From assembly GCA_021432635.1 (NCBI GenBank), contig MU270038.1, positions 496,001 through 560,000 of the forward strand: 64,000 bases of DNA. The letters run 5' to 3'. The first letter of the stretch is position 1. Each line of letters opens with the position of its first letter. Source of the stretch: Thozetella sp. PMI_491. Lineage: Eukaryota; Ascomycota; Sordariomycetes; Chaetosphaeriales; Chaetosphaeriaceae. The notes under the pieces are model-generated. The model was not told the origin of the DNA and made no database searches. It saw only the letters and a program-made list of their open reading frames with translations. The position numbers and the translations under genes are program-made. Positions 12,189-23,992 of this stretch are shown here, piece by piece.

Positions 12189-14065
12189 CTAAAACAGCGC
12201 ACGTAAAGCGCGGTACGGAAGGTTGCCCCACGTCCTGGGGACCTCCGGCTCGTCATCGTCGCCAGGTGTGGCCATGCGCGCACCGCTCTTGAGGTCCATC
12301 TCGTCGACCGGGATGTACAGCCTCCAGTCATTAGTATAGATTTTCCAACCGAGATACAGGGCGATGACGATTGGCGCAGCGAGGTACTGCTCGAAGAAGT
12401 AATAAGCATCGGGGGTAGCGCCCGGGCTCGGCTGTGGCAGGGACAAGTTAGCACGTCGCATTTTTCCAAAGCCCTGGGAAGACGGTCAACTTACGTAGAG
12501 AGCGCTGTAGAATGTGGCCATGAGACAGAGGATGTTGAGGCCGAAACCGATGTAGCTTCCGTAGACTCCAAACGTGGGCTTGTAAGGGATCTGATCGAGC
12601 GAGTACCCCTGAGCCTTCCAGGCGTAACGGAAACGAATGTGGGTGAGGCAGATGGAGCCCCAGACAAAGAAGTAGCCCAGGCCCGAGATGGCAAGGAGCC
12701 AGGTGAAAACGGTGCCGCTGTTGCCAGACTCGCCAATGAAGGCTAGCAGACCAAAAGCAATCTGAATGACGACACACCAGAGAGGTCGCCCGTGCTTGTC
12801 GACGTAGGCCAGGAAGCCGGGCGCCATGCCGCGCTCGGCGAGGGCCTGCATCGTACGAGTGGAACCGAACGTGCATGAGTTGGCAACGCTGATGACAGCC
12901 ACGGTGATGACGCCGTTGAAGATGTGAGGGAGGACCGAGATACCAGCATCCTGAATGGCCAGCACAAACGGGGAGGCCTTGGTGTTCGCACCGGAAGAAC
13001 CGAACAGGCGCTCGTCATCAGCCGGCATAATGAGACCCAGGATGAACAAGTTGACGACGTAGAAGAAGGCGATGCGCCAGAACACCTGCTTGGTGGCCAT
13101 GGGAATGGCCTTGCGCGGATTGGCGGACTCGGCAGCCGCTAGGCCGACGAGCTCGGTGCCGCCGAACGCGAACGCCGCAACGACGAAGACGCTGGCGAAG
13201 CCGTTGAAGCCATTCTGGAAGGCACCGGGAGAGTACCAGTACTTGGCGCCGAGATAGCCTTGATTACCGACACCACCGCAGTCGATAACAATGCCCAATA
13301 TGATGAAGCCTGTGCAGGCGGCAATCTTGATCATCGAGAGGACGAACTCAACCTCGCCGTAGCCTCGAACGCCGAAAACCTGGATGCCCGCAAGAATGAT
13401 GAGGAACACAGTAATCCAGACGCCGACGTTGATGTCCTCACGCCAGAACTGGATCGTGATAGAGGCAGCAGTTAGCTCGAAGGGCAAGATGGTGAGCCAC
13501 GAAATGGCGTAGTCCCAGCCCATAGCAAAACCCCTTGTATCTATTAGCCACCTAAACTCAAGGGCCGAACATAAAATACAAGGAGAGACCACAACTCACC
13601 AAGCGGGATCTACGAAGCGGACAGTATAAGTGTAGAAGGCACCATTGACAGGGTACAGAACAGCGAGCTCGGCCAGAGCCTGGGCGGTGAAGAGCAACAT
13701 GGTACCAACGATGATGTAGCAGATGACCTATGAGGAGTGTGTGTTAACAGCAGAAGGGACTGAGCTGTGGGCCTAAAATGGCAACAGATGTCATACCAGA
13801 GAGGCAGGACCGCCGCTTCGCAGAGCAGAACCGGAGCTGACGAAGAGACCAGCACCAATGGCACCGCCTGAGTTCATGTCAGTCGCACTCAACTTCACGT
13901 ATAGTCAAGGTCAAGGCTAGGCCTACCGATGGCGATCATTTGCATGTGCCGGCTCTTAAGGTCTTGCTTCAAGGGGGACGACTTGTTGACGACGCCGACC
14001 TCCTCGTCGCTGCCCTCGGCCGCGAAGCCATTGATGTTGACGTCGTGGACCTTCTCGTCCTCCAT
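12189..14065 (-). CDS. Amino-acid permease, YAT family (5 exons)
   Basis: Plasma-membrane proton-coupled amino-acid importer. Exons 14065-13927, 13867-13797, 13727-13600, 13533-12495 and 12431-12189 give 539 residues. A hydrophilic cytoplasmic N-terminus (MEDEKVHDVNINGF...) is followed by GGAIGAGLFVSSGSAL, the substrate-binding first-helix motif of the family, then about twelve hydrophobic segments, including FAFGGTELVGLAAAE, the conserved YAT block. The C-terminal tail is short and soluble. It belongs with general amino-acid permeases (GAP1/INDA1 kind); the exact substrate range cannot be read. The 5.8-kb region upstream could hold nitrogen-regulated control sites, but I did not establish any. 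Confidence 0.92.
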
Positions 14066-17000
14066 GTTTACGAGTATGTAAGAAAGACAAGGTTGGTGTT
14101 GGTATTAAGTGGCCTAACTGGCCTGTGGTCTTCTTTGAAGAGAAGAGGAAGGGGGTGGGCAAGATAAAAGAACAAGATAGGAAGGCGGAGTAGGGAGGGC
14201 ACAGCTTAGTGAAGAGGGGAGGGATTCGCAATAAGTATCTGCAGAGCAAGCCGGGAGGGGAGCTGGGAGCTGCTAGCTCTGGGTCCGCCGGGGCAGGCAG
14301 GACGGCTCCGGGCCAGGGTCCTGGGGCGCTCGGTAAGGTTGCAACAACCCCAGTGCTATGTACTAGGGGTGTCTAGGCGTAATAGGATGCAGTACGTACT
14401 GTACCGAAAAGATACAGGGGATCCGAAGGGGAGGTACCACTGTACGTCAAGGATTGGTGGCGCACCCGATGGTTGGACGACGGAGCATGGGGGAGGGGCA
14501 AAGTGGATAAGAGAGGTACCGATTCACACGGCGCTTCCAGGCTGTTGGTGATGATTGTGGGAAGTCCCGAGGCTACCTGCTTTCCCAGCTGCTTGTCTCG
14601 CAAGGTCTAGGCCCAGGCGAAATCCGCTTGTCCGGTGCACGCGCAGCAAATATATATCCACAGTCAGAGCCTTATGCCTGGTTCCTGCTCCGTTCTCCTT
14701 CACAGCGATGAGAACTGAAATAAGTCCAGGTATGCCCACAGAATGGACAGAAGGCCGTTCTCATCCTTGGATCATCTGATTTCCCGGGTGCTTCGCCCGT
14801 TCTCATCGCGACATCAGAGCCTGCCTTGCCGATCGCCAGCCGAGTCATGAGCTTCCAGGGCGTCTCAGCCTGGCCTCGACGCACACAAAGGGATAAGATA
14901 TGGAATTTGGGCCAAAGGCTACTGAGTCGGGTCGCCGGGGCTGATTACATGCCTACGTAGGCTCTCCTGGTACTCTACGCATAGGCATTTCTGTACGATA
15001 CCGTCGCTAGGGCCTCGTGTGTGAACTCTGTTCGCATCTGGGCTGTCATCTGTCATCTGCTGCTTGCTTGCGGGAGCCGCCCGCTGGTACATGCCGCCTA
15101 GCGGCCGCATCATGTCTCAGGGTCCAGAACAAAGAGCTCCCCAGATTGCGAGCTGGAAATGACGACATAGCATCGATCTGATCCGTGTTTCTTGTCGCGA
15201 GGCAGACAACAAGCTTGCCGGTTCATGTCAATCGGGCAGAGGTCGAAACTTTACTGCCCTTCCTCCCTTCGGTTCCAGCCCGTAGGGTAGGGGGTTGGGA
15301 GGTGGAGGGGTTTTGCTCCCTTTCCCGCAGCAGCGCTCGGGAGAAGGCACTTAACGAACCTTCATTGGCTAATGCTTGTAATATGGGTGTCTCAGTGGCG
15401 TCGGCAGGCTACCGGACGGAGAAAGGCCAATTTTGGTTGCCAGCCGGTGGTCTCCCCATTCGGCGGCGACGGGGTTGAGCACAGTGGAAGGGAAAATAGA
15501 CGAGGGAAGACGAGCGAGAGCAGAGGTTGAGTGCGAGCGAGGTTGAGTGACTTGTAGCAGGTACGTACCGTACATGGCCAAACTCTATGCCGCGCTAGCC
15601 TGATGCGGATAGCTACCCACAGCTCCCGGGAACTTGAACAAGCCTCCTCCTATCAGACCCATCGTCTTGTAGCTGATAAGACGGTTCAAGGCGCCAGGAG
15701 AAAGGTACATAGGTACATACATAGATGCCGCCCCGGATTCCTAGAGGTTTCGGAGAGCATTAATAGGTAGCTATTGTACCTACGATTCCAGACCTTTGGC
15801 GTAACTAACTGTACGGATACTTTGGCCGAGTCTCAGAACCGTTAGGAACGGCTGGTCGTCCCTCGCAGTTTTTTAGTTTTTTTGTGCTATTGACTTCCGA
15901 CCCCCGTCCGTCGCAGCTTGGAATGCACCTCATTTAGGCCTGCAGCAGGCGAGTCTGCGCCCAGGAATCGGAGGAAGCGAACGAGTGAGCGGACCTCTCG
16001 GCTTTGCTGCCATGCTGGAATCCTTTATCGTGACTTTTGGGCCTGTCGGTGATCAGGACCTTCGGCTCTCGAATGGCGAGGGAATACGGAGCCCGACGAG
16101 CCAGCCCAAGGAACACGCACTCTCGCCACAAAAATAACGAAGGTGGAGGATGGAGGTGCACCTTTGAAACGCTAACATCCATCATCTCCCTAGGAGCCAC
16201 CAGGTCAGTGCTTGGTGGGCCATAGCCGCGAGCACAGACAACGCCGCAACTGGTATACGCCGTACTGTAGTTATGTACATACCTACGGCATGATACGGCG
16301 AGGCCTCCCCATCTGGCATTGGTCTCGACTCGTGCCGCTAACCCCATCCTTCAGATGGAGCGAGCTAGTCTAGAGAATGGCTCACCTAGAGATTTCAGTG
16401 TTCTTGTCTGCACATCTAAGCTTTGCCAAGGGTGATTTGGTGTGGAGGGTGCATGGACAAGACACGGCAGCAGTCAACCCAAGGGAGACCAACAGTCGCT
16501 CCCGATGCTACCAAGGGACGGGGACCGGAGATGGCCCCCAAGAAAGGCACATCTGGGGAAGGCACACCATCGCACAAAACAAGCATTTTCTGACTCTCTT
16601 GGCAGAACACAGTCGCACATCAGCCGAGCTTAAAATTGCCTTTGTTATGAGGCTTCGCACAGCCCTGAGACACTTTCCAACAGCTCACCCGCGCTATTGG
16701 CACCCGTCTTTAGGCCTGGGCCAGCAGACCTGGGCTGGTCTCAAAGTGGTCACCGAGTGAGGGTCTTCTGGTGCGCCGAGTATTATCCCTATCTGAGTGC
16801 CGGCTGGGCTATGTTTGTCATGACTGATGTGCTGGTTGCGCGCGAGTCGCCAGCCAGATTGACTGGGCGCAGGGCTAGGCTTTTCTTCCCCAGGTCCTAT
16901 TAGAGTGCCTCACGCTAAAGGAGCGAACAATGCGTTGCGTTCCCCACCAGGCGGCAGCTACATACCCACAAGCCGATGGTTCCCGCATTCAGTCCTCAAG

Positions 17001-19910
17001 CAAGCCAGGTTGCTAGGGGCTGGTATGCATCTTAGACCGTTGCGGGGCGACTCTTCGTCGCCCATGTCTCCAGAATACAGCCATGTTGCGCTCCTCGACT
17101 TCGATCAGCCCGTCACTAATGGGCGTTCGTTATGTTACCCAACCAAACTTGGGGCCCGTCTGCACAAGGTAAACGATTGGGGGAGGGGAGGAATAAGCGG
17201 CGGCAGCCCGGCCAGGCCGGTAGGTATGCATTTTCGAGCTCGACAGCGCGCGAGTCGGATGCTTTCACCAGGACCGCCTCCTTATCAGCACACATCGTCC
17301 CACTGGGTGGGAAACGGCGCGTGCTTCGGTTTCCCGTTCCAGTGTGTTTCGTCGGTCATGCCGATTAGCCCCATCGATTCGTCCACCGGAGACAGTCTAC
17401 GTAAGTCGAGCAGCAATATGCACCTGGGCGTCGGATTCTTCGCAGGAGGTGTCAGAACGCCCGTCGTGCTGTATCTATTGCGGGGTTATTCGTCCAATAA
17501 CAGAAACCTTGCCTGGGCCTGCCTGCCTTGCTTGACGGGGAAGACAGAGCCAGTCAGCCGCAAACTTCTTTGTTCTCCAATCGAGGCCCTCCCCGGACGG
17601 ATGGTGGCGGTGGTGCTTCTCACATCTTGTCCTATCTTGCAGCACGAGCTGCCGCCGCCGGCTGAGCGGACAACCTCGACATGCTAGCTCTCTTGAATGT
17701 GGCGGTCGGTCGACATTCGTGACCTAGCTCGCTTCTCTTTTCGCAAGCAGGACGCACAGTGGCATCCGATATGGGTGCGAAGACCCAATTCCTTGGACAG
17801 GTGAGCTGTGGTACGTAGAACCCCCCTGTGGAGCCAATATGTATGTACTTTTGCGCTTGTCCGTCACTACGCATGCCTATACGTACTGCAGTACCACATA
17901 TTACCTAGAGCATATACCGACAGGTAGGGGAGCTTGTGCGGGGCATATCGAAGCTGAGATTCACTGGATGGGAACGGGCGGATGGAAAGATAGGAGTGGG
18001 TACTTTTTATCTTGAAAACTCCAGTTCCCAGCTCAGGCTTTTCGCATGCATCCCCACCCACCGGACCGTAATATTATCTCTGAGGACCGACCGCCGCGGC
18101 TCGACACCAACGTCTCTCGAGCGCCTCAGGCGCCCCCACCACCCCCATCGACTCGCTCATCAGGAGGGGCCATCCTCGAAGATGATGTAGGCCCTCGCCG
18201 TAGCGCCCTTGTGCCGTGGTGACACCACACCCCGCTACAGGAGGCGGCCTCCTAGCTCGCTTGGCAATCAGCGATCGTCCTAGCTAAGCTTTTTGCCACG
18301 GCTCGACGAAGATCCCTGGCTAGCAGCGACGAGCTCAGCGAGATTTTCCATACATGGTATTGCGCACTTGCAGCACGGTAGCGCCCACATTGCCTTAACG
18401 TTGGGGGGAGACCATGTGCGACAGGAGGTGCGACGGGGAGAGAACAGGCAGCCTTGGCTCTATTCCCTGTCCACCACCCCAAGCTGTCTGTCTCTTACAG
18501 CCCTTGGTCCCACCCCATCGCGTTCGGACGAAAGAGGCTGCGTTGCCGTGAAATTCGCCCACGGAGGCGAACAGGTCGCTACATCACCCCATAGGTGCCA
18601 ATCCCGAGCCTGCATGACCTGAGCTGGTTGGCCATGAAGAGGGGAAGTTCAGCCCGGCAGCAAAGCCATTCCCAAAGCATTCCGCTGGTCGCGCCGCAAT
18701 TCACACCCAATCAGGCATGTTTCTAGATGGCTTCTAGCCCTCTCTGGCTCTGCCTTGCCGTAGACGTACATGGTCCCGGTGGCCGGTGGAGCCGTGGCTG
18801 CTCCTCCTCCCCGCAACCCCCCATGCTGCTCCCCCAAATCCCCCGTTGGCCCCCGCTGAGGCCTGTTCGGTCATCGTTTATGGTATCTTGTGGCATGACC
18901 TTAGCACTCAGCTCACCGTCGATATCTTGGAGATAAGTCTTAGCGCTAGGTATCCATACCCAACCAACCGGAACAAGCAGATATCTGGCCGCCTGTACGC
19001 GCTGAATCGTTTAAGACCCTCCCATACGAGAGCCAGAACGCTCGGAAAGGCGGTGTCTGCTGGGGCTGCGGCCGAGTCGGCTGCACGGACGATCATCTAG
19101 CTTGTGCGCCAGATACCTGTTCCTCTCAATCCTTTTTTTTCTTTTTGGGAGAGAAAGAGGGGGAGGGGCAGGTGCGTCTCTGCTCAGCAGCTCATTCGGA
19201 ATGTTCTCCCTCCTCCGGAGCGGTCTCGAATTCCTATAGGAATTGCTCGCCAAGTGGCGCATGCTGTTCTCACCTAGCCGAGTGAAGATCCTCAGGAGTA
19301 CCAAACATCGAAATAAACTGACGACCCCGTGTCCTGTACTTTTAGGACAGGAGCTGAATGCCTGCCGGAAAGCCTAGCCCGTCTGCCACGCAACCCAAGG
19401 TGGAGGACCAAAGCACGAGACCATTTTCCCAAACCGGGCGACTCCTTCAGCCTTACCCCCACGAACTAAGAGGTCGTCGGTCTACTAATTCGATCGTAGG
19501 CCACTATACATGGCTCCAGTGGGCAGCCCAAGTATCACACAAGCTAGGGCGGGTGTCATGTAGCACATGTAGTACATGTAACACCGTTGATCGTTTTTAC
19601 GCCCGATTGATGTGTGTTGTGTGTATGCGGGGGAAAGGGGATGTCATGGCTGCATAGCCGGGCGTCTTTCTTATCACCGCGAAGCTAGAAGCATTCTCGA
19701 AGCTTACCAATGGCTAAGGGGAGGTGCAATCATGAGGATTGGCATGATTCCGGAAGTCCAATGCAGCGTGTGCATTGAAGGGTTACATTTCCTGCTTCTA
19801 CCATAGTATTGCAAGTCTCGATATGGGGGAGACCTGTTCCTAGCTGGCTGTATGTATCCATGCTCAGCTCGGTCAAGTGCCGAGATGGAGGTGCGCCAGC
19901 TATAGCCAAG
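14066..19910. other. 5.8-kb gene-poor stretch upstream of the permease
   Basis: No reading frame here has a recognisable motif, signal peptide or convincing splice pattern. The longest, 16905-17687 (+, 260 codons), has a composition like random GC-rich DNA. Short TAGGTACATA-like repeats occur near 15703-15725 and a T-rich then GA-rich tract near 19132-19168. It is not strongly AT-rich and shows no terminal repeats. It may contain the permease regulatory region or non-coding transcripts. Confidence 0.5.
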
Positions 19911-22900
19911 TTATAGGCTCTCGATGGGTACTGCGAACTGCCCGCTGCCATACCAACTTCTTGACCGAACCAGGTCCATCTGCGCAAATACTACTCCATC
20001 CATCTCAGGCTCGGGTCTCCATTCGACCATACCGCGTCGGTACAGAGCCAGCCACACGGCGTCAGCATTAACCACCTCCATTGCCTGCCGGACAGCCTCA
20101 TGGCGTGGTATCAAGTCGCCTAGGAGGTCGAGAATCTGATCGAACACGTCGTCGTCGATGCGGACATGGGCTACCACAGCCGTAAGCAGCCCCACCACGG
20201 CCTCCCAAATCTGCACCGCCTGGGCGAACTTCCCCAGCCCACCCAATGCCGAAGATGCAGGCTGCATGGTGGATGTGACCGACCTCGTGAGCTCGCCGCT
20301 AGCGCTTCGTATGGGCAAGACGATGCCCTTTCCGTTGTCACCGAGGCCAGAGCCGCCGGGGTAGTCTCCTGCGCCGCCGCCCCTCTTGCCACCGGCATGG
20401 GCCGTTGCCTTGGACGCCTCGTCGAACCGCCGACGGCACCAGCTCCCCAAGGTTTCGGCCCATTCGGTCTTGAATCGGGAAGCGAGGAAATCCCCAGCAG
20501 CAGCGCAAAGCGACGCTAGCGCCTTGCATGCTGAAATGACAACATACGGCTCGGGATCACGCAGGCGCGAGATGATAACAGGCCACACATCATTGACGAG
20601 GGGAAGAAACGCACTCTCGTCTGGAGCAAGGGCGGGACTAACTGTGACTACTAGGTCAAGCAGGGATTTGCGAAGCGTCGGTGTAGGCGATGTGAGATAA
20701 TGCTGCGTTAGGGTCGTGATGCGGCTGAGGAGTGCGTAGGTTGGTGTATTGGACGGTTTGGGCTTCTCGACCTCGGCTGGGGGGGGGTCATCCTCGTCCT
20801 CGTCGCCGAGACCCTCTTCGAGGCTCTCGATGAAGGATTTTGAGGTCTTCCCTTTTTCTTGATTGCCCCATGGAGCCTTGACATGGCCCTTCACGATCAC
20901 ATTGGCTTCTTCTTCCTCCTCAGCCTTCCTCTGTCTCGCTCTCTCCGTTCGCTCGTCGAGCAGTTTGAGAATGCTGGCCATGTTGGGGGCACCAGAAGGC
21001 GTCTTCTTGTGGTCTACCGCTTTTGTATCTGTGCCCTCGAGCAGCAGCTGATCCGACCTAACCCCCTGCTCGACGACTTCTGACAAGACAGCAAATAGAC
21101 CCTCCACAAATGAAGGGTATCCGTGATAGTTGTCCAAGGCAGTGAAAATGGCAACCACGACATCGTCGAGGAACGGAATCAGCTTGGGACCCGTCAGCCG
21201 GATCATCATCTTCAGCACTTTTGTCGAGGCGGGTGAAATGTCGAAAGTGTTCAACTTCAGAGAGACTGAGTTAACCATGTAGTCAACGTTGTCGATGATC
21301 AGCTCTGATACGCTCGCGTAACCGGTCGATACTGCGATGTTGTTGAGTGTGACTATGGCATGCTGTCGGAGCCGCGGATTCTGGGAGCCAAGGAACGTCG
21401 CGATAGGGTATAAGACGTCAATAAGCTCCCCACGGAATTCTGTTTTCGACTCCGACGCTGCAAAGGCAACGACCTCAAGCGCTATAGCCTCGAGTCTCCA
21501 GTCGGCCTCTGCGGTGTCCGAGTGAAAGGCTACGACCGAGCTGGAGAACTGGTACAGCTCCTCGAAGGCCATACTCTCCTCGTCCCCTTCCTCGAAGGCA
21601 CTGGCGTCTAGAAAGTCACCCACATCGGTTGATTGCTTCTTTGCGGCCTTGATGAGCTCAAACGAGAGCCAATATGCGGCGATCTGCTCCACGCCCTCTG
21701 AATCCCGCACGAACTCGAGCATCTCGGTCGCAAGCCTGATCTGCTGACTTGCTGAGCCAATGCGGTTGATTAGCGAGTTGAGCTCTGCCATCGTAACGCG
21801 CTGACCTTCACCACCAACCAGCACCGCTTGATAGAGCCGGCTGTCTGAGCCGGACTCTGCCAGAGCTGTGTTAGTCCAATATGATGCTTCGGAGCTAATC
21901 TCATCCAGGACCTTGGGCGGCTGAGAATTCAATATCAGGGTTGCGAGACTATCTCGTAGTGCGCTGCCCATAGCATCTTCGAGAGTTGATGAGTCCACTT
22001 TCAGCGTGGTGATGAGCTTGTTGCCGTTCACTATCTTTCGGATAGCCAGCTGCTTTGGTCTCTCCTCGCTGGACTGCATGAGCCGAGGCAGGCCGGTGAT
22101 CCAACTGTACATAATAGATTTAACCGAGTTTCCCAGCTCGGGGTAGACATTCGCGAGTTCATGTAGTCCAGTCTCGACCGTTGACTGGCTGACCTCTTCG
22201 CTCTCGACGATCATGGCGCTTTCCACGAGCATGGACTGGCAATCTGGGAGTGAGGCATGGCAGTCGTTGAGTAGGGCGACACAGAAGCGATATAAGGCTT
22301 CTTGCACATCTTCTGCCTCGTGGTTGCGCAGCTTGAGTACGGTCGACAATGCTATCTTAACCTGCGATGCTGTCGCCTTGAGCCAGGATGGTGTCAAAAC
22401 CTCCCCAAGTTGAACCTCCTGCTCCGGTTCTTTCGATGTGCCGCGCTTGGCAACCTCAAGTCCCTTGACAAGTCGTAGAGTCTTGAAGTCATCCAGGACA
22501 GCCACCAGTACTGTTTTCAGCACGTCCAAGCCTTTGATGAGGACTCTACGCTGTGTCCTTTGCTGTGGTGTCGAGAGAAGCTTGCCGAGCGCGGATACGG
22601 TCCCCGGAAGAAAGGTCGCGAGCACCAGGTCATCTTTGATGGCGGTGAAAACGGCTCTCACGTACTCGAGACCCTCGAGCTGAGCATTGGGATCTGTAGC
22701 AACGGTTATGCCGTCAAACACAACAGTGAGACTGTAGCCCAGGGCTGGGTTGATGGATTCCTGTGATGACGGCGGTGGCGCTGCGATAGCCGTGCCCGCG
22801 GCGGTTATGAGGGCCTCCAAGGCTTTATAGGCCTCGACCACCGTCTCTTCCGGAAGCTCCCGCCTCTCGGCCTCCTGCCCCGGCAGGCCGCCGACGAGAA

Positions 22901-23347
22901 ACGTGAAGAAGATGAGGAGTTGCTGGGAAAGTTCCTTTGATATCTTGGCTTTCCACCCATACCGGATGAGGGCGCGCAGGAGCCTGATGATGGCCTCGCT
23001 CACGCGCACTGGATACTGGTCCTGGCTCCGGAGGATATGTGATAGAGGAAAGAAGACATATTCGGCGAGCTTTTCGTCGAGGGCTGATGGATCCTTGGCC
23101 CCCTGTGACTCCCAAGCACTAGTCAGGTTCTCGACTAGGCCGATGATCTCTTTCGCACTCCCAACCTTGTCGGTGGCGCGGAGGGCGAGCTGGCTAAGAG
23201 GCACACAGAGCGGCTTGATCTGGGCGGTACAGTCAGCTAGGGATGTGCACCCGAATGCAGATGCCCCCCGGCTGCTTTGCTTGCGGGGGTGCTAACCTGC
23301 TTGAAGAACTCATTCCGTGCCGTCGTGGGCTGGGTAACCGTAGCCAT
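19911..23347 (-). CDS. tti1: TTI1-like HEAT-repeat protein (TTT complex)
   Basis: Exon 1 is 23347-23297 (17 codons) and exon 2 is 23219-19911, giving 1119 residues. TTI1 works with TEL2 and TTI2 as an Hsp90 co-chaperone that matures PI3K-like kinases (TOR, Mec1/ATR, Tel1/ATM). The whole protein is helical-repeat in character with no catalytic motif. Supporting blocks include ARNEFFKQIKPLCVPLSQLA at the N-terminus, PLSHILR, the central RQHAIVTLNNIA repeat and the C-terminal WPVIISRLRDPEPYVVISAC helix pair, a typical TTI1 region. An acidic/charged linker precedes the last repeats. It diverges from the Zn2Cys6 gene at 23993. Identification rests on length and HEAT pattern plus family resemblance. 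Confidence 0.85.
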
Positions 23348-23992
23348 GATGCTTCCTCTTCAAGCAAACGGGTGTGCCAATCGCATCGTTGGAGAGCCCA
23401 GACTTTGCCGAAGGAAGGATCCGGGCGTTGCGGACGGAGTTTGTCCGTTTCTCTTTTTTTATTAAAAAAATTGTTCTTGGGATTTGATTCTTCTCTGGGC
23501 ATTCACGTCAGACACGCCAACTGGTCCATCATCCGGAGTTAGGAAGCGGAATTGCATACATAGTGCGGCCTGGGGAGTTGCCGCCCGTGGGGATGAGGAA
23601 TGAGTCGCTACAATTTTAGGGTACAATCGCACCTGCCTGGGCTGGTGGATGCCTGAACGGGCCCTGTAGTTCTAGGCCCGGAATGAGGCACACGGGCCGC
23701 TGCAGGATGCGGTCGGGGCTCGGGGATAAGGGACTTTACTTGACATCACATGATGTGTCACCTGATGCTGCTAGGTTAAGCATACCGCTGCCGGCTTCGG
23801 CAAAAGCGGAATCCCCAAGGCTTGCCTTGCTTTCCATCGTTGACGTCGCCCACTCCTTGCCTCATACCAAGCCGCCGCTCTCTGTGCGATCCGAGGCAAT
23901 CAATCTCACTCTGGCATTTTTGGGGGAAGGAGGAGGCGTAGTTTTATAATAATTACCTCGCTCTCCCGCTTGCCGAGACGACACCCTGCGGC
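23348..23992. other. Divergent promoter region, TTI1 / Zn2Cys6 factor
   Basis: 645 bases between two divergent starts. A T/A-rich stretch (23451-23475) lies in the TTI1 leader. No further motif recognised. Confidence 0.55.

Noticed and set aside
16905-17687. 260-codon plus-strand open frame in the 14-20 kb gap
   Set aside because: No domain, signal peptide or helical pattern; composition and overlap with other open frames fit chance in GC-rich DNA.
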